Counted from the first letter of the stretch, positions 15,294-23,524 are shown. The stretch: DNA of 43,055 nt from CAYQZD01 sp964421875 (GCA_964421875.1 CAYQZD010000019.1:1-43055); one strand, 5' to 3'. The notes: generated from the letters alone by a model not told the origin. Made by a program: numbers and translations.

Positions 15294-16259
15294 TCATCCC
15301 CAACCCTCCACAGCTTCAAGCAAAACCTGCTGCATTCGAGGGTCGCTGGAAATATGCTCCCCGCCCTTGACCAATACCAATCTGGATTCAGATAACCGTC
15401 GATTTAGCTTCCAGGCGTTCACAGGTGGGCAAATCACATCGCGAGTCCCCTGCACAATAGTAATGGGAATATCTTTAATCGAATGCGTATTCCTGAGAAT
15501 TTCACCGTCCTCCAGAAAAAAACGGTGGGCTTGATAATAAGTGTTGATTCTCATCTCGGCGAACATAGAATCAAAATCTGACATCGCCTTGCCATAATCC
15601 TCAGCGGAGAGGTTGAAAAAGCTGTATTCATATTCCGCCAGGGTAGCGCACCATTTCCTCTTACCTTCATCGTCCGATTCTTCGATGATGTGGTGCAGCC
15701 GTTCCTGGATTCTGCCTTCGCCCTCGGGAATTTTTACGATAAACCTATCCCATGCCTCCGGGGAAAAACGCGCGGCTCCCTCAGCCGAATAAAAATAATC
15801 CTGCTCCTCCCAACTGCAGGTAAAAATACCCCTTAGAATCATCCGGGAGACATTTTGCGGATAAGCTTCAGCGTATAACAGCGCCAATGTGGCTCCTCAG
15901 GAACCGGCGAATACCGCAAAAGGGGCGAGGATGTTCAAATGTTTACGCAGTCTCTCGATATCCTCGACCAAGTACCAGGGAGTATTATCCTCTATCTCAG
16001 CCCGCGGTACGCTTCGGCCGCTTCCTCGCTGGTCGTGAGTAACGATTAAATACTTACCGGGATCGAACCACCTGGCGTCATCATCATTACAACCGCATCC
16101 GGGCCCGCCATGCAGAAAGAACACCGGGATTCCCTCAGAATTCCCGTATAACGCTAACCGGATTTTGTGAACCTTACTGACCGGCAGAAAGTCTTCCCTA
16201 AAAGGTGAAATCGGCGGCCAGAGCCGGCGCGGATTTGAATCTGAATCCTGGATTTGCAC
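15294..16259 (-). pseudogene. pip: Proline iminopeptidase with an in-frame TGA in the nucleophile elbow
   Basis: Alpha/beta-hydrolase that would remove N-terminal proline from peptides. Reading through, the frame gives about 321 residues, the normal family length. RRLWPPISPF marks the start of the domain, the oxyanion-hole region HGGPGCGCNDDDARWFDPGKY and the DQRGSGRS motif follow, then FAVFAGS-stop-GATLALLYAEAYPQNVSRMILRGIF, and near the end the acid/His part (DVICPP, GGEHIS). The family has GGSWGS at the nucleophile elbow; here the codon after the nucleophile Ser is TGA (15897-15899), exactly where TGG (Trp) belongs. One base explains it. The frame is otherwise intact on both sides. It may be a fresh nonsense mutation, a sequencing or assembly error, or read-through. 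TGA is a stop in other genes of the window. Confidence 0.85.
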
Positions 16260-16437
16260 GATAGTGAATTGCAGTCGGAAAGTGTTTAAAAATACTCAGG
16301 TCGGCTCTACGATATTCAGTTAGCCGGTTCCGAAAGGATGGTATGTCAATCCGCAACGCTGAAGCGGCGAACCACCGAATTCCCTCGCTCTAACTTCACA
16401 AAATATACAACTTCTCCCATAAACACAAATTCTGAGC

Positions 16438-17658
16438 TTAGATTCTCTCCGCCAGCAGCGTCTTGACCCTCATTTCGTCCGCCAGCAACACCTGAATTCT
16501 GAAATCCCCGACTTCAACCTTCTCCCGCTCCTGAGGGATGCGCCCCAGCCGGGTGATGAGCCATCCCCCAAAAGTCTCCACTCCCTCAGGCTTCTCGATT
16601 TCCAAACCTAAGTCACGGTTCAGGTCGTCGATTTCAGCCCGCCCCGCGATTAAAAACTTCCCCTCCTCCAGTTTACGGTAGCGGAAACGGGGCTGGTCGT
16701 ACTCGTCCTCGATTTCCCCCACCAATTCCTCCGCCAAATCCTCGATGGTGGCGATGCCGTCCAATCCCCCGTATTCGTCCAGCACCAGCAGCATCCCCAC
16801 CTTCTTCCTCCGTAACAGCTTGATCCCTCTGATCACGGAGGTGAATTCGGAAACGAATTCGGCGGGACGCACCATCTCCATCACCGTGACTTTATCCTCC
16901 CTCAGCAAATCCAGGACGTGGATGTATCCCAGAGGATTGTCGATGTTGTCCCGGTAAATCACTATCTTGGAGTGACCGGTTTCGTTCATTATGCGCCTAA
17001 TATCCTCCAGCGAGGATTCCAGCGGCGCGGCTTTCAAGTCAGTGCGGGGCGTCATTACCTCCCGCATCTTCTGGCTCGCCAGCGATAAAGCGGTCGAAGC
17101 CAGTTCCACCCTCTCCGGGTGCAGTTCTGTCTTATCTGCCGCCAGCATCCGTTTCAAAGCGTCGCGAGATAGCAGCCTTTTATGGCTGATGTCGGATTTT
17201 CTCATAAAAGAGCTGAACATACGGGATAGCACAGCCACAATAGGATAAGCGGCGATATAGAAAAGCCATAAAACCAGTGAATAGGGTCTGGCGAAGACGT
17301 CCGCCGTCCTCAAGGAAACCGCTTTGGGAATGATTTCGGCGAATGTCAGAATGATGACGGTGGAAATTATCACCACCAGCCACGCCGGCAGTCCCGCGCC
17401 GACCAGAAAAACCGCCGCCACCGAGGAGAAAGCTACATTCGCCGCGTTCACTCCAACCAGGCTGGTGATGACAAACCGCTCCTGATGCGGAAAGAAAACA
17501 TCCAGCGTCCTGGTGAATACGCTTTTCTTCCGCCGCCAAAGGAAAAGCTTGACCTTGTCGAAGACGATGAAAACGGTCTCGCAAGAACTGAAAAAAGCGG
17601 AGAACGCCAGCGCGATAAGCAAAATGATTATCTTCGTATCCAAGTCTATTCTCCGCAA
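16438..17658 (-). CDS. CNNM/CorC-type hemolysin-family transport protein
   Basis: A 406-residue inner-membrane protein. Residues 1-160 hold the DUF21/CNNM membrane part with FSAFFSSCETVF and IILTFAEIIPKAVSLR. A CBS-domain pair follows at about 185-310, beginning MREVMTPRTDLKAAP and ending with LLVLDEYGGLDGIATIEDLAEELVGEI. A CorC_HlyC domain follows to the end (RAEIDDLNRDLGLEI, FGGWLITRLGRIP). Members of this family are linked to magnesium/cobalt efflux or to stress tolerance. The start is TTG at 17658, directly after the TAA of yigZ (TAATTG), so the two are likely coupled. Confidence 0.88.
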   Translation of the reverse strand: MRRIDLDTKIIILLIALAFSAFFSSCETVFIVFDKVKLFLWRRKKSVFTRTLDVFFPHQERFVITSLVGVNAANVAFSSVAAVFLVGAGLPAWLVVIISTVIILTFAEIIPKAVSLRTADVFARPYSLVLWLFYIAAYPIVAVLSRMFSSFMRKSDISHKRLLSRDALKRMLAADKTELHPERVELASTALSLASQKMREVMTPRTDLKAAPLESSLEDIRRIMNETGHSKIVIYRDNIDNPLGYIHVLDLLREDKVTVMEMVRPAEFVSEFTSVIRGIKLLRRKKVGMLLVLDEYGGLDGIATIEDLAEELVGEIEDEYDQPRFRYRKLEEGKFLIAGRAEIDDLNRDLGLEIEKPEGVETFGGWLITRLGRIPQEREKVEVGDFRIQVLLADEMRVKTLLAERI

Positions 17659-18267
17659 TTAGTCATTATCATATACTTTCATTTCCAATTCGCCCCGGCA
17701 GATGTTTCCGGCAGTTTCGGTGAATTCATCAGCCCTCGCTTTGGGAACGCTAACCCGCCAGACAACGTTCGCTTGATAGCTTGAAGATTCAATCGTTCCT
17801 TCCAATTTACGCAGCAGATTTTTCAGCGCAGGCTCAAAAGGGTAGCTAAAACTCAACTCGAATTCCAGCGAATCAACAACTTCAGCCAGCGAACTGAGCG
17901 AAATCACCGATCGTGCGCATTCCCGGTAAGCGCGGCTGAGTCCCCCTATCCCCAGTTTGGTCCCGCCAAAGTAGCGGGTGACTACCAGCAACGCGTTCAC
18001 AATGTCCCGCTCCCGAAGGCTTTCGACTATGGGCTTACCCGCGGAACCTGAAGGCTCCCCCTCGTCGCTGAAACGCTCTTCAAAGACTCCGCCCTCGATT
18101 ATCCTGTAAGCCCAGCAATTATGGGTAGCGTCGTGATACTTGGCTCTGATTTCCCTGAGCCTGGCTTTAGCTTCTCCGCGGGAGGAAACAGGCAGAATCC
18201 TGCCGATGAAACGGCTCCCCTTCACCTCGGTTTTAGCTTCACATTCCTGTTCGGGAGTAGAGGGCAT
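17659..18267 (-). CDS. yigZ: YigZ/IMPACT family protein
   Basis: A 202-residue protein of the UPF0029/IMPACT family. The signature blocks are KGSRFIGRILPVSS, ATHNCWAYR, FSDEGEPSGSAGKPI and VVTRYFGGTKLGIGGLSRAYRE. The C-terminal 75 residues form the small ferredoxin-like domain seen in YigZ. The biochemical role is poorly known; relatives bind the ribosome or translation factors. ATG start. It directly precedes the CNNM-family gene with no spacer. Confidence 0.92.
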   Translation of the reverse strand: MPSTPEQECEAKTEVKGSRFIGRILPVSSRGEAKARLREIRAKYHDATHNCWAYRIIEGGVFEERFSDEGEPSGSAGKPIVESLRERDIVNALLVVTRYFGGTKLGIGGLSRAYRECARSVISLSSLAEVVDSLEFELSFSYPFEPALKNLLRKLEGTIESSSYQANVVWRVSVPKARADEFTETAGNICRGELEMKVYDND

Positions 18268-18354
18268 AGATGTTGTCTTGATTTAGGTCTAAAAAATCAA
18301 TTTTAAGCAAAAAAACGATAAGAATCAAGGCGGTGGGAAACGCAGGTAGAAAAT

Positions 18355-18483
18355 TTGTTACACTTTACCGATTTGAAGTGCAAACGTCATCAGCCGCACG
18401 GCTGATCTTTCTTCTCCAGAGGGATTCCGGCTGCGCCGGAATGACTATCTTGCCTGCGGCTTCACAGTGCTATAATGTTACGA
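18355..18483. repeat. MITE-like element, copy 4
   Basis: About 129 bp with ends reading GTTACACTTTACCGATTTGAAG on the left and CTTCACAGTGCTATAATGTTAC on the right, imperfect inverted repeats of each other. Inside are CAGCCGCACGGCTG and CCGGCTGCGCCGG. Long match to 4886-5012. A fragment with GAAGTGTAAACGTC and TCTGGCCGCGAAGC lies at 19998-20060. The gap 18268-18576 holds no gene. Confidence 0.6.
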
Positions 18484-18516
18484 AAATTTTAAATATATTC
18501 GAAAACGTTTTAAGAC

Positions 18517-18540
18517 AAAAAAACCGGGAATCAAACCCGG
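18517..18540 (-). terminator. Intrinsic terminator of the sigma-54 regulator gene
   Basis: On the minus strand CCGGG, a 7-nt loop, CCCGG, then seven T. It lies about 40 bp after the stop codon of the regulator gene. Confidence 0.75.
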
Positions 18541-18576
18541 CGCCGTATCTTAGAATATTTATTTTACATTCTCATT

Positions 18577-19929
18577 CTATCTGTAATCATTCGCGTCGAT
18601 TGCGTATTTCTTCAGCTTTTCCTGGAGGTTCTTTCGCGCCAAACCCAGATACTTCGAAGTCTTGCTCACGTTGCCATTGAAACGTGCCAGGGTGTCTTGG
18701 ATGAATTCCTGCTCAAAGCTTTCCCGCGCCGCCCGGAGCGTGGTATCCCCCGGCGTATCCTCGGATAGCTGCTGGATGATGTTCTGAGGAAGGTCGTCGA
18801 GCGTGATAATATCGGAGGAAGCCATCACCACCGAACGCTCCACCACATTCTCCAACTCCCGGACATTGCCGGGCCAATCGTAGGCTTCCAGCAGGCGCAT
18901 CGCTTTGGCTTCGAAACCCCCAAGGGTTCTGCCCGCAGCGCCGCCGTATTTGCGCAGGAATACATCAGCTAAAGCGGGAATGTCCTCCTTCCGCTCCCGC
19001 AAAGGCGGTATCTGCAGAGAAATCACAAGGAGGCGGTAGTAAAGGTCTTCCCGAAAACGCCCCGCCTCCACCTCCTTCTCCAGGTTCCTGGAAGTGGCGG
19101 CGATAACCCTCAAATCTACCTTGATGGTCTGGTTAGAGCCAATACGCTGGAACTCCTTCTCTTGCAAAACTCGCAGGAATTTGCCCTGAATGCGGGGCGA
19201 AATCTCGCCGATTTCGTCAAGGAAGATGGTCCCGCCGTCGGCAAGTTCGAACCGACCCTTCCGCTTGCTGTAAGCGCCGGTGAAGGAGCCCTTCTCATGA
19301 CCGAACAACTCCGATTCCAGCACCCCTTCAGGTAAAACCGCGCAGGACACCTTCACAAAGGGTTTGTTACGCCGGGGACTGTTGGCGTAAATCCAATAAG
19401 CCATAAGTTCCTTACCGGTGCCGCTCTCTCCCTGTATCAACACCGTGGATTGAGAGCCTGCAATCTTATTCACCGCGGCGTCGTAAAGTTCAGACATGCG
19501 CCGGTTACGGCTTTCCACATGGATGAAACGCTTGCCCTCCTCTACCGTGGGCGGCTGCTCTCCGGCAGTGATGGAGTAAACCCGATTCACCTCGAAACGG
19601 ACCTCAGCCTCACGCACCGGTTTGAAGATACAGCCTTGAGCCTCTTCATCCACAGATGTCAAAGCCGATTCCAGGGCTTCCTTATCGGCGATGATAATCA
19701 ACCTTGCTTCGGGATTGCCGGTTCTGGCCTTATTCAGCAACTGCTTCACTTCTCGGCGCTCCCCCTCCACAATCAGGAGGTCGAATTTCCGCTTGGGCGC
19801 CACGCCCAAAGCCTCCATCACCGTCGCCAGAGGGTGGATTCGGTAACCGTTGCTGGATAGAAACTCCCGAATCGACTCCCGGGTCTCCTTCGAAGGGGAT
19901 ATCAACAATATTTCCGCATCTGCCGCCAA
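18577..19929 (-). CDS. Sigma-54-dependent activator (NtrC family) with degenerate receiver
   Basis: A 450-residue AAA+ enhancer-binding regulator that would open sigma-54 promoters. Domains: receiver-like 1-120; AAA+ about 135-375 with Walker A GESGTGKE (167-174), the sigma-54 contact loop GSFTGA (214-219, a variant of GAFTGA), Walker B GTIFLDE (233-239) and R-finger region FREDLYYRL; Fis-type helix-turn-helix 405-444 (GNVSKTSKYLGLARKNLQEKL). The receiver lacks the acidic pocket (ILLISPSKE instead of a DD pair). At the phosphoacceptor place FDLLIVE has Glu55 in place of Asp; Lys103 in FKPV is kept. No histidine kinase is nearby. Glu may mimic phosphorylation. Start TTG with a weak ribosome site. 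Confidence 0.92.
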   Translation of the reverse strand: MAADAEILLISPSKETRESIREFLSSNGYRIHPLATVMEALGVAPKRKFDLLIVEGERREVKQLLNKARTGNPEARLIIIADKEALESALTSVDEEAQGCIFKPVREAEVRFEVNRVYSITAGEQPPTVEEGKRFIHVESRNRRMSELYDAAVNKIAGSQSTVLIQGESGTGKELMAYWIYANSPRRNKPFVKVSCAVLPEGVLESELFGHEKGSFTGAYSKRKGRFELADGGTIFLDEIGEISPRIQGKFLRVLQEKEFQRIGSNQTIKVDLRVIAATSRNLEKEVEAGRFREDLYYRLLVISLQIPPLRERKEDIPALADVFLRKYGGAAGRTLGGFEAKAMRLLEAYDWPGNVRELENVVERSVVMASSDIITLDDLPQNIIQQLSEDTPGDTTLRAARESFEQEFIQDTLARFNGNVSKTSKYLGLARKNLQEKLKKYAIDANDYR

Positions 19930-20515
19930 TATTTCCCGTTAATGATATATTTGTAATTCACAAATTTGACATGATTTACATGATTAACAAGATATAACAA
20001 TCTATCAGTGTGAAGTGTAAACGTCTTTCTGGCCGCGAAGCGAGCCAGAATCTTTCTTATAGCGTAAACAAGAGAAATACAATCAAGAAAACTCAATTCC
20101 CCCTACTGTCATAGTCCGGAATTTTAAGTCCTTTACCGATGATATAATTACGCGAAAACAACGTCTAAAAGCGACACCGCTCCCTCGTTATTAGTATCGG
20201 CAAAAGCGGGAGTAACCTTTAATCTAAACTCTTGCTTTAATTGAACTTAAAGATAAAGCGGATTGGTAATAATCTTTAACCTTGCAACGATAATATCTCT
20301 GGAATGCTGCTTTAAAACAAATCTCTATATCGCCGTAAAAACAGGGACAACCATCAAGCTATTGAACCACCGTTCTTAGCCGCTATTACAGAGGAATATT
20401 ATCCGTAAATCCGCAAACCGCAAGTTGACAGGTCTAGATTCTAATGGAAAATATAACAGAAAACTTAGAGAGCTTGTTTGACCATTAATGGTGGAGGGCA
20501 GCAATATGAAACCAA
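19930..20515. other. 586-bp gap without a recognised gene
   Basis: The left part has an ACATGATTT/ACATGATTA nonamer pair (about 19967-19985) and a MITE fragment (19998-20060). From 20100 to 20515 I see no repeat family and no long frame. Near the right end are TTGACA (20425-20430) and a strong ribosome site GGAGGG (20492-20497) 8 nt before an ATG at 20506. That frame is only 32 codons and runs antisense into acpS. Confidence 0.5.
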
Positions 20516-20920
20516 CTATGACGGTCTCTTCTCAAACAATGAACGGTCCACGGATTCACACTTTACCATTACCACCGCCGCAGCCATACCTTTGGTGTGA
20601 GTGAGGCTAACCTGAAACGACGCGCCCTTGAGCGCCTGGCTCATTAAACCGTGAAGCTTTATAGTGGGTTTACCGGTAGAACGAGCCACCTCCACATCCT
20701 TCCAGCGTAAATAGCGGTTGCCGACTCCGCAGCCCAGGGCTTTTCCCGCAGCTTCCTTGGCGGCGAAACGAGCCGCTAAAGACTGTTCGGGGAAGCGCTT
20801 TTTCCGGCAGTATTCGATTTCGCCCGGAGTGAAGCACCGGTCGAGGAATCGCTGGTTGTCCTTCAGTTTCGCGATTCGCTCCACTTCGATTAAGTCGATT
20901 CCAATCCCTTCAATCATCAT
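20516..20920 (-). CDS. acpS: Holo-[acyl-carrier-protein] synthase
   Basis: Transfers 4'-phosphopantetheine from coenzyme A to Ser of acyl carrier protein; cytoplasmic. It has 134 residues, typical for AcpS. IEGIGIDLIEVERI holds the metal ligand Asp9, and AARFAAKEAAGKALG holds Glu56 and the catalytic Lys. The tail has VSLTHTKGMAAAVV. The start is an ATGATG pair with AAGG a few nt upstream. The start codons overlap the end of a short ORF in element R1, and R1 in turn overlaps the end of the HAD gene, so HAD gene, leader ORF and acpS may be translated in a chain. Confidence 0.95.
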   Translation of the reverse strand: MMIEGIGIDLIEVERIAKLKDNQRFLDRCFTPGEIEYCRKKRFPEQSLAARFAAKEAAGKALGCGVGNRYLRWKDVEVARSTGKPTIKLHGLMSQALKGASFQVSLTHTKGMAAAVVMVKCESVDRSLFEKRPS

Positions 20921-20969
20921 TTACCTTGCAAATAGCGGCAGCTTTAATACGCGAGCCGTGAATTTTCAT
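20910..20969 (-). CDS. Putative conserved leader ORF in R1 copy B
   Basis: Nineteen codons beginning MKIHGSRIKAAAICK. Its ATG overlaps the TGA of the HAD gene (ATGA), and its TGA lies inside the first codons of acpS. It matches the frames in R1 copies A and C. Only conservation and position support it. Confidence 0.3.
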   Translation of the reverse strand: MKIHGSRIKAAAICKVNDD

Positions 20970-21015
20970 TTAAAGTTGCGCGTGGTCGCGAAAGAGACCC
21001 TCGGATGAGGGTTTA
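20924..21015 (-). repeat. Element R1, copy B (upstream of acpS, overlapping HAD gene end)
   Basis: On the minus strand: hairpin ACCCTC-ATCC-GAGGGT, CTCTTTCGCGACC, CGCGCAACTT, AAATGAAAATTCACGGCTCG, then GCCGCTATTTGCAAGG up to the acpS start. The stem differs from copy C by a paired change. Confidence 0.75.
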
Positions 21016-21706
21016 TCCTCCCCAAAATCTCCAGTATCTCACTGATGTCGTCCACAATATAATCCGCGCCGGGAACCACTGCATTGGAATCGCCTTCCAG
21101 CCGGGTGTAATTATCGCCATAGCTGGCATAGACCGTGGTTATACCCAGGTTCGCAGCGCCCTTCATATCACGCTCCGGCCAATCCCCCACCATCATCGTC
21201 TCCTCCGGCTTCACGCCCAGCCGCTCCATCGCAAGTTGAAAGGGTTGGGGATGCGGTTTTTTCCTTCCCGTATCTTCGAAGGTGATTACCGCGTTGAACA
21301 GGTGCTGCAGGTTAAGGTAACACAACCTCAGCCAGGCTTGCTTGCGAGGCGCGTCTGAAAGCACTCCCAGGAGATAACCCCTCTTCAGCAGTTCCACCAG
21401 GGTTAGGTTTACGTGAGGATAAAGCACCAGAGCGGCTTCGCGGGCTTTCCTGTAGGCTACAATCCCCGAAGCCAGGACTTTGTAGTTTATCTCCCCCAAC
21501 GCTTCCACCAGGAAGCGGTCAAAAACTTCTTGAAACTCGATGCCCACTTCACGGTAGATTTCGAAAATCTGATCCTTCGCCTCCTTCGGTTCCAGCTTGA
21601 GTCCGGCGTCTATCATCGCCTTCACCGCCGCCTCCACCGCCTCCTCCTTCATCCTCATGAAATCGACCAGAGTGTTGTCCAGGTCGAATAAAACGGCTCT
21701 TATCAA
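20966..21706 (-). CDS. HAD-superfamily hydrolase
   Basis: A 246-residue phosphatase-like protein, cytoplasmic. Motif I is FDLDNTLVDF (nucleophile Asp8 and Asp10). Motif II is LSDAPRK, motif III the Lys in GRKKPHP, motif IV GDWPERDMKGA. The cap region between residues 15 and 90 is helical, so a subfamily I enzyme acting on small phosphorylated substrates. The last 15 residues (NPHPRVSFATTRNFK) are encoded by repeat element R1, which also supplies the stop codon, so the native end of the gene may have been replaced. Start TTG with AGGA upstream. Confidence 0.85.
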   Translation of the reverse strand: MIRAVLFDLDNTLVDFMRMKEEAVEAAVKAMIDAGLKLEPKEAKDQIFEIYREVGIEFQEVFDRFLVEALGEINYKVLASGIVAYRKAREAALVLYPHVNLTLVELLKRGYLLGVLSDAPRKQAWLRLCYLNLQHLFNAVITFEDTGRKKPHPQPFQLAMERLGVKPEETMMVGDWPERDMKGAANLGITTVYASYGDNYTRLEGDSNAVVPGADYIVDDISEILEILGRINPHPRVSFATTRNFK

Positions 21707-21804
21707 ATAACTCGATTCCTATATCTATGATGAACGATATTAATTCTTGGTGCGGACGTTTAATTGAACACCTCTAACTGATAGGACTCTACAGCGCAAA
21801 TAGT

Positions 21805-21840
21805 CTTCAACTTGAGAACTTGCCAACTTGTAAACTTATT
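21805..21840. repeat. Octamer array, CTTGNNAA type
   Basis: CTTGAGAA, CTTGCCAA, CTTGTAAA, CTTATTTT in line; the reverse complement is the unit type at 10386-10440. Confidence 0.6.
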
Positions 21841-21843
21841 TTC

Positions 21844-21872
21844 AAGATAAATAAAATTAGCCGAAATGTCAA
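21844..21872 (-). promoter_or_regulatory. Sigma-70-like promoter toward the HAD/acpS genes
   Basis: Minus strand TTGACA (21872-21867), 17-nt spacer, TATCTT (21849-21844). It is divergent from the promoter at 21952. Confidence 0.5.
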
Positions 21873-21951
21873 ACTGACGCTCTAAGGATTGATTTTTTTC
21901 GTATAAATAGATACTTTATTATTTTAGGTTGAAATCGATTTTTTAAGAGTG

Positions 21952-21980
21952 TTGACAAATAACTTATGCTGTAATCTAAT
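21952..21980 (+). promoter_or_regulatory. Sigma-70-like promoter toward the LytM gene
   Basis: TTGACA (21952-21957), 17-nt spacer, TCTAAT (21975-21980): perfect -35 and one mismatch in -10. A dispersed repeat (22006-22089) lies between it and the gene start. Confidence 0.6.
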
Positions 21981-22005
21981 ATTTATATTAACAATCACTT
22001 AGTCA

Positions 22006-22089
22006 TGTCATCCTGAACGAAGTGAAGGATCTCCATTTTTCAATAAGTATATAATTAACAAAGAGATTCTTCGCTTCGCTCAGAATTGC
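22006..22089. repeat. Dispersed repeat R3, copy 1
   Basis: Two arms of the form TCCTGAACGAAGTGAAGGATC and AGATTCTTCGCTTCGCTCAGAAT around an AT-rich middle. Other copies: 23525-23611, 25129-25178, 28240-28326. Confidence 0.7.
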
Positions 22090-22153
22090 AATGCTGTTTA
22101 TCGACACTCTAATTAAGGGCAGACCTGTTAAGCTGTCAGCGCGTCAATCATCG

Positions 22154-23407
22154 ATGAAGAAAGTCGTCTTCATCATATTTTGGCTGTTTCCCGCGATTGG
22201 GCTGGGGGGGAATAACCAGAGCGACCAACTATGGAGCCATCAACGGCGGCTGGAGAAACTGCGGCGGGAAATCGACGCAGTAGAGAAACTTGTGGTAGAA
22301 GCCAGCCTCCGGGAACAGGCGCTCAGCGACCTTCTGGCTAATCTCGACCGGAAACTGTCGCTGCGCAAACAGCTATTGCGCGAGTTGGTGCGCAGCCGGA
22401 AGACGATTGAGCGGGAACTCGACAACGCCTGGCGGCAGCTTCGCCGGGTTCGAACCGATATCGGCCGGGCTGAAGGGGATATCGCAGCTTTAGAACGGGA
22501 TATCACCAGTCTGCGGGCGCTGGTTGCGAAGCGAGCGGTTTACGCCTATAAGCGCTGGCGCTGGGATGAACTGCGGTTAATCTTAGCGGCGGAGAATTTC
22601 AACCAGGCGCTCACGCGTAAGAAATATTTCAACATCATCGCTATGCGCGACCACCGCAATCTGGAAATTCTAAAGGAAAAAACCGAGCTGTTAAGTCAGT
22701 ATAAATCGGAGAAGGTATCCAGCGAAAAGAAACTAACCGCGGTAAAGAAAAAAATTACGCGCCGTTTAGCGCAAAAGAACCGGGTAATCACGGAGGAAAA
22801 AAAGGAGGAATCCACATTAACACGGGAGCGTCAATCGAAATCGGATTTGCTGGTTAAAATCAAGCAGGACCGGAGCGAGCTTCTGAAGGAACTAGAGGCT
22901 AAGAAGGAAGCCGCCCTGGAAATCGAACGGATGATAGTCAGCTTGGAGAAGCGGAAGGACACGGCGCGGGAGGTGGCTGTATTGTTCCCCGACCTGGAAT
23001 TTTCCAAACTGCGAGGCAGGATGGGATGGCCTGCGAGCGGAAAAGTGGTCGCCAAATTCGGCAATCAACTCAATCCCAAATTGAAAACCTGGACTGAAAA
23101 CACCGGCATCGACATCAAAGCCCCGCCCGGCTCTCCGGTATATTCAGTGGCGGCGGGGAAAGTGACGGTGGTGACCTGGATGCGGGGTTACGGTTCCACG
23201 CTTATAATCAGCCACCCCGGGGGATATTACACGGTTTACACTCATCTGGATGAGATATTGGTGAACGCCGGAAGCATTGTCAAGGGTGGAACGAAAATCG
23301 CCACTGTGGGGGATTCCGGTTCGCTTGAGGGTTCGAGACTGCATTTTGAGTTGTGGGAGCGTAAATTGAAGCACGACCCTGAGAAGTGGTTGAAAAAGCG
23401 GGGATAG
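22154..23407 (+). CDS. EnvC/NlpD-like coiled-coil protein with degenerate LytM domain
   Basis: A 417-residue exported protein. Signal peptide MKKVVFIIFWLFPAIGLGG, then about 270 residues of charged coiled coil, then a C-terminal peptidase M23/LytM fold (GWPASGKVVAKFG onward). Aligned on the catalytic pattern, the first zinc ligand His of HxGxD is Asn316 (NTGID). Asp320 and His364 (YTHL) are kept; in the HLHFE motif the first His is Arg395 (RLHFEL), with His397 kept. Loss of two active residues suggests it does not cut peptidoglycan but activates an amidase, as EnvC does in cell separation. The chosen start is the ATG directly before the signal peptide; no good ribosome site is visible. It has its own promoter. 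Confidence 0.85.
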   Translation: MKKVVFIIFWLFPAIGLGGNNQSDQLWSHQRRLEKLRREIDAVEKLVVEASLREQALSDLLANLDRKLSLRKQLLRELVRSRKTIERELDNAWRQLRRVRTDIGRAEGDIAALERDITSLRALVAKRAVYAYKRWRWDELRLILAAENFNQALTRKKYFNIIAMRDHRNLEILKEKTELLSQYKSEKVSSEKKLTAVKKKITRRLAQKNRVITEEKKEESTLTRERQSKSDLLVKIKQDRSELLKELEAKKEAALEIERMIVSLEKRKDTAREVAVLFPDLEFSKLRGRMGWPASGKVVAKFGNQLNPKLKTWTENTGIDIKAPPGSPVYSVAAGKVTVVTWMRGYGSTLIISHPGGYYTVYTHLDEILVNAGSIVKGGTKIATVGDSGSLEGSRLHFELWERKLKHDPEKWLKKRG

Positions 23408-23524
23408 TTGATTGCCGGACAAAGTTTCGATCTAGAAATTCTGTGTCAGGTTTCCGTTTTACAAAATATCAATGCAGCAGAGTGCGGGCAATCTGTCCGA
23501 GTATGCTTGATTTCGAACAATATC

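Noticed and set aside
15897..15899. TGA read as tryptophan by a variant genetic code
   Set aside because: nuoK, iorA, hicB and the GNAT gene end with TGA at their expected ends, and Trp is written TGG throughout.
15850..15899. Selenocysteine at the proline iminopeptidase TGA
   Set aside because: The family has Trp, not Cys or Sec, at this place, and I see no convincing bacterial SECIS hairpin just downstream.
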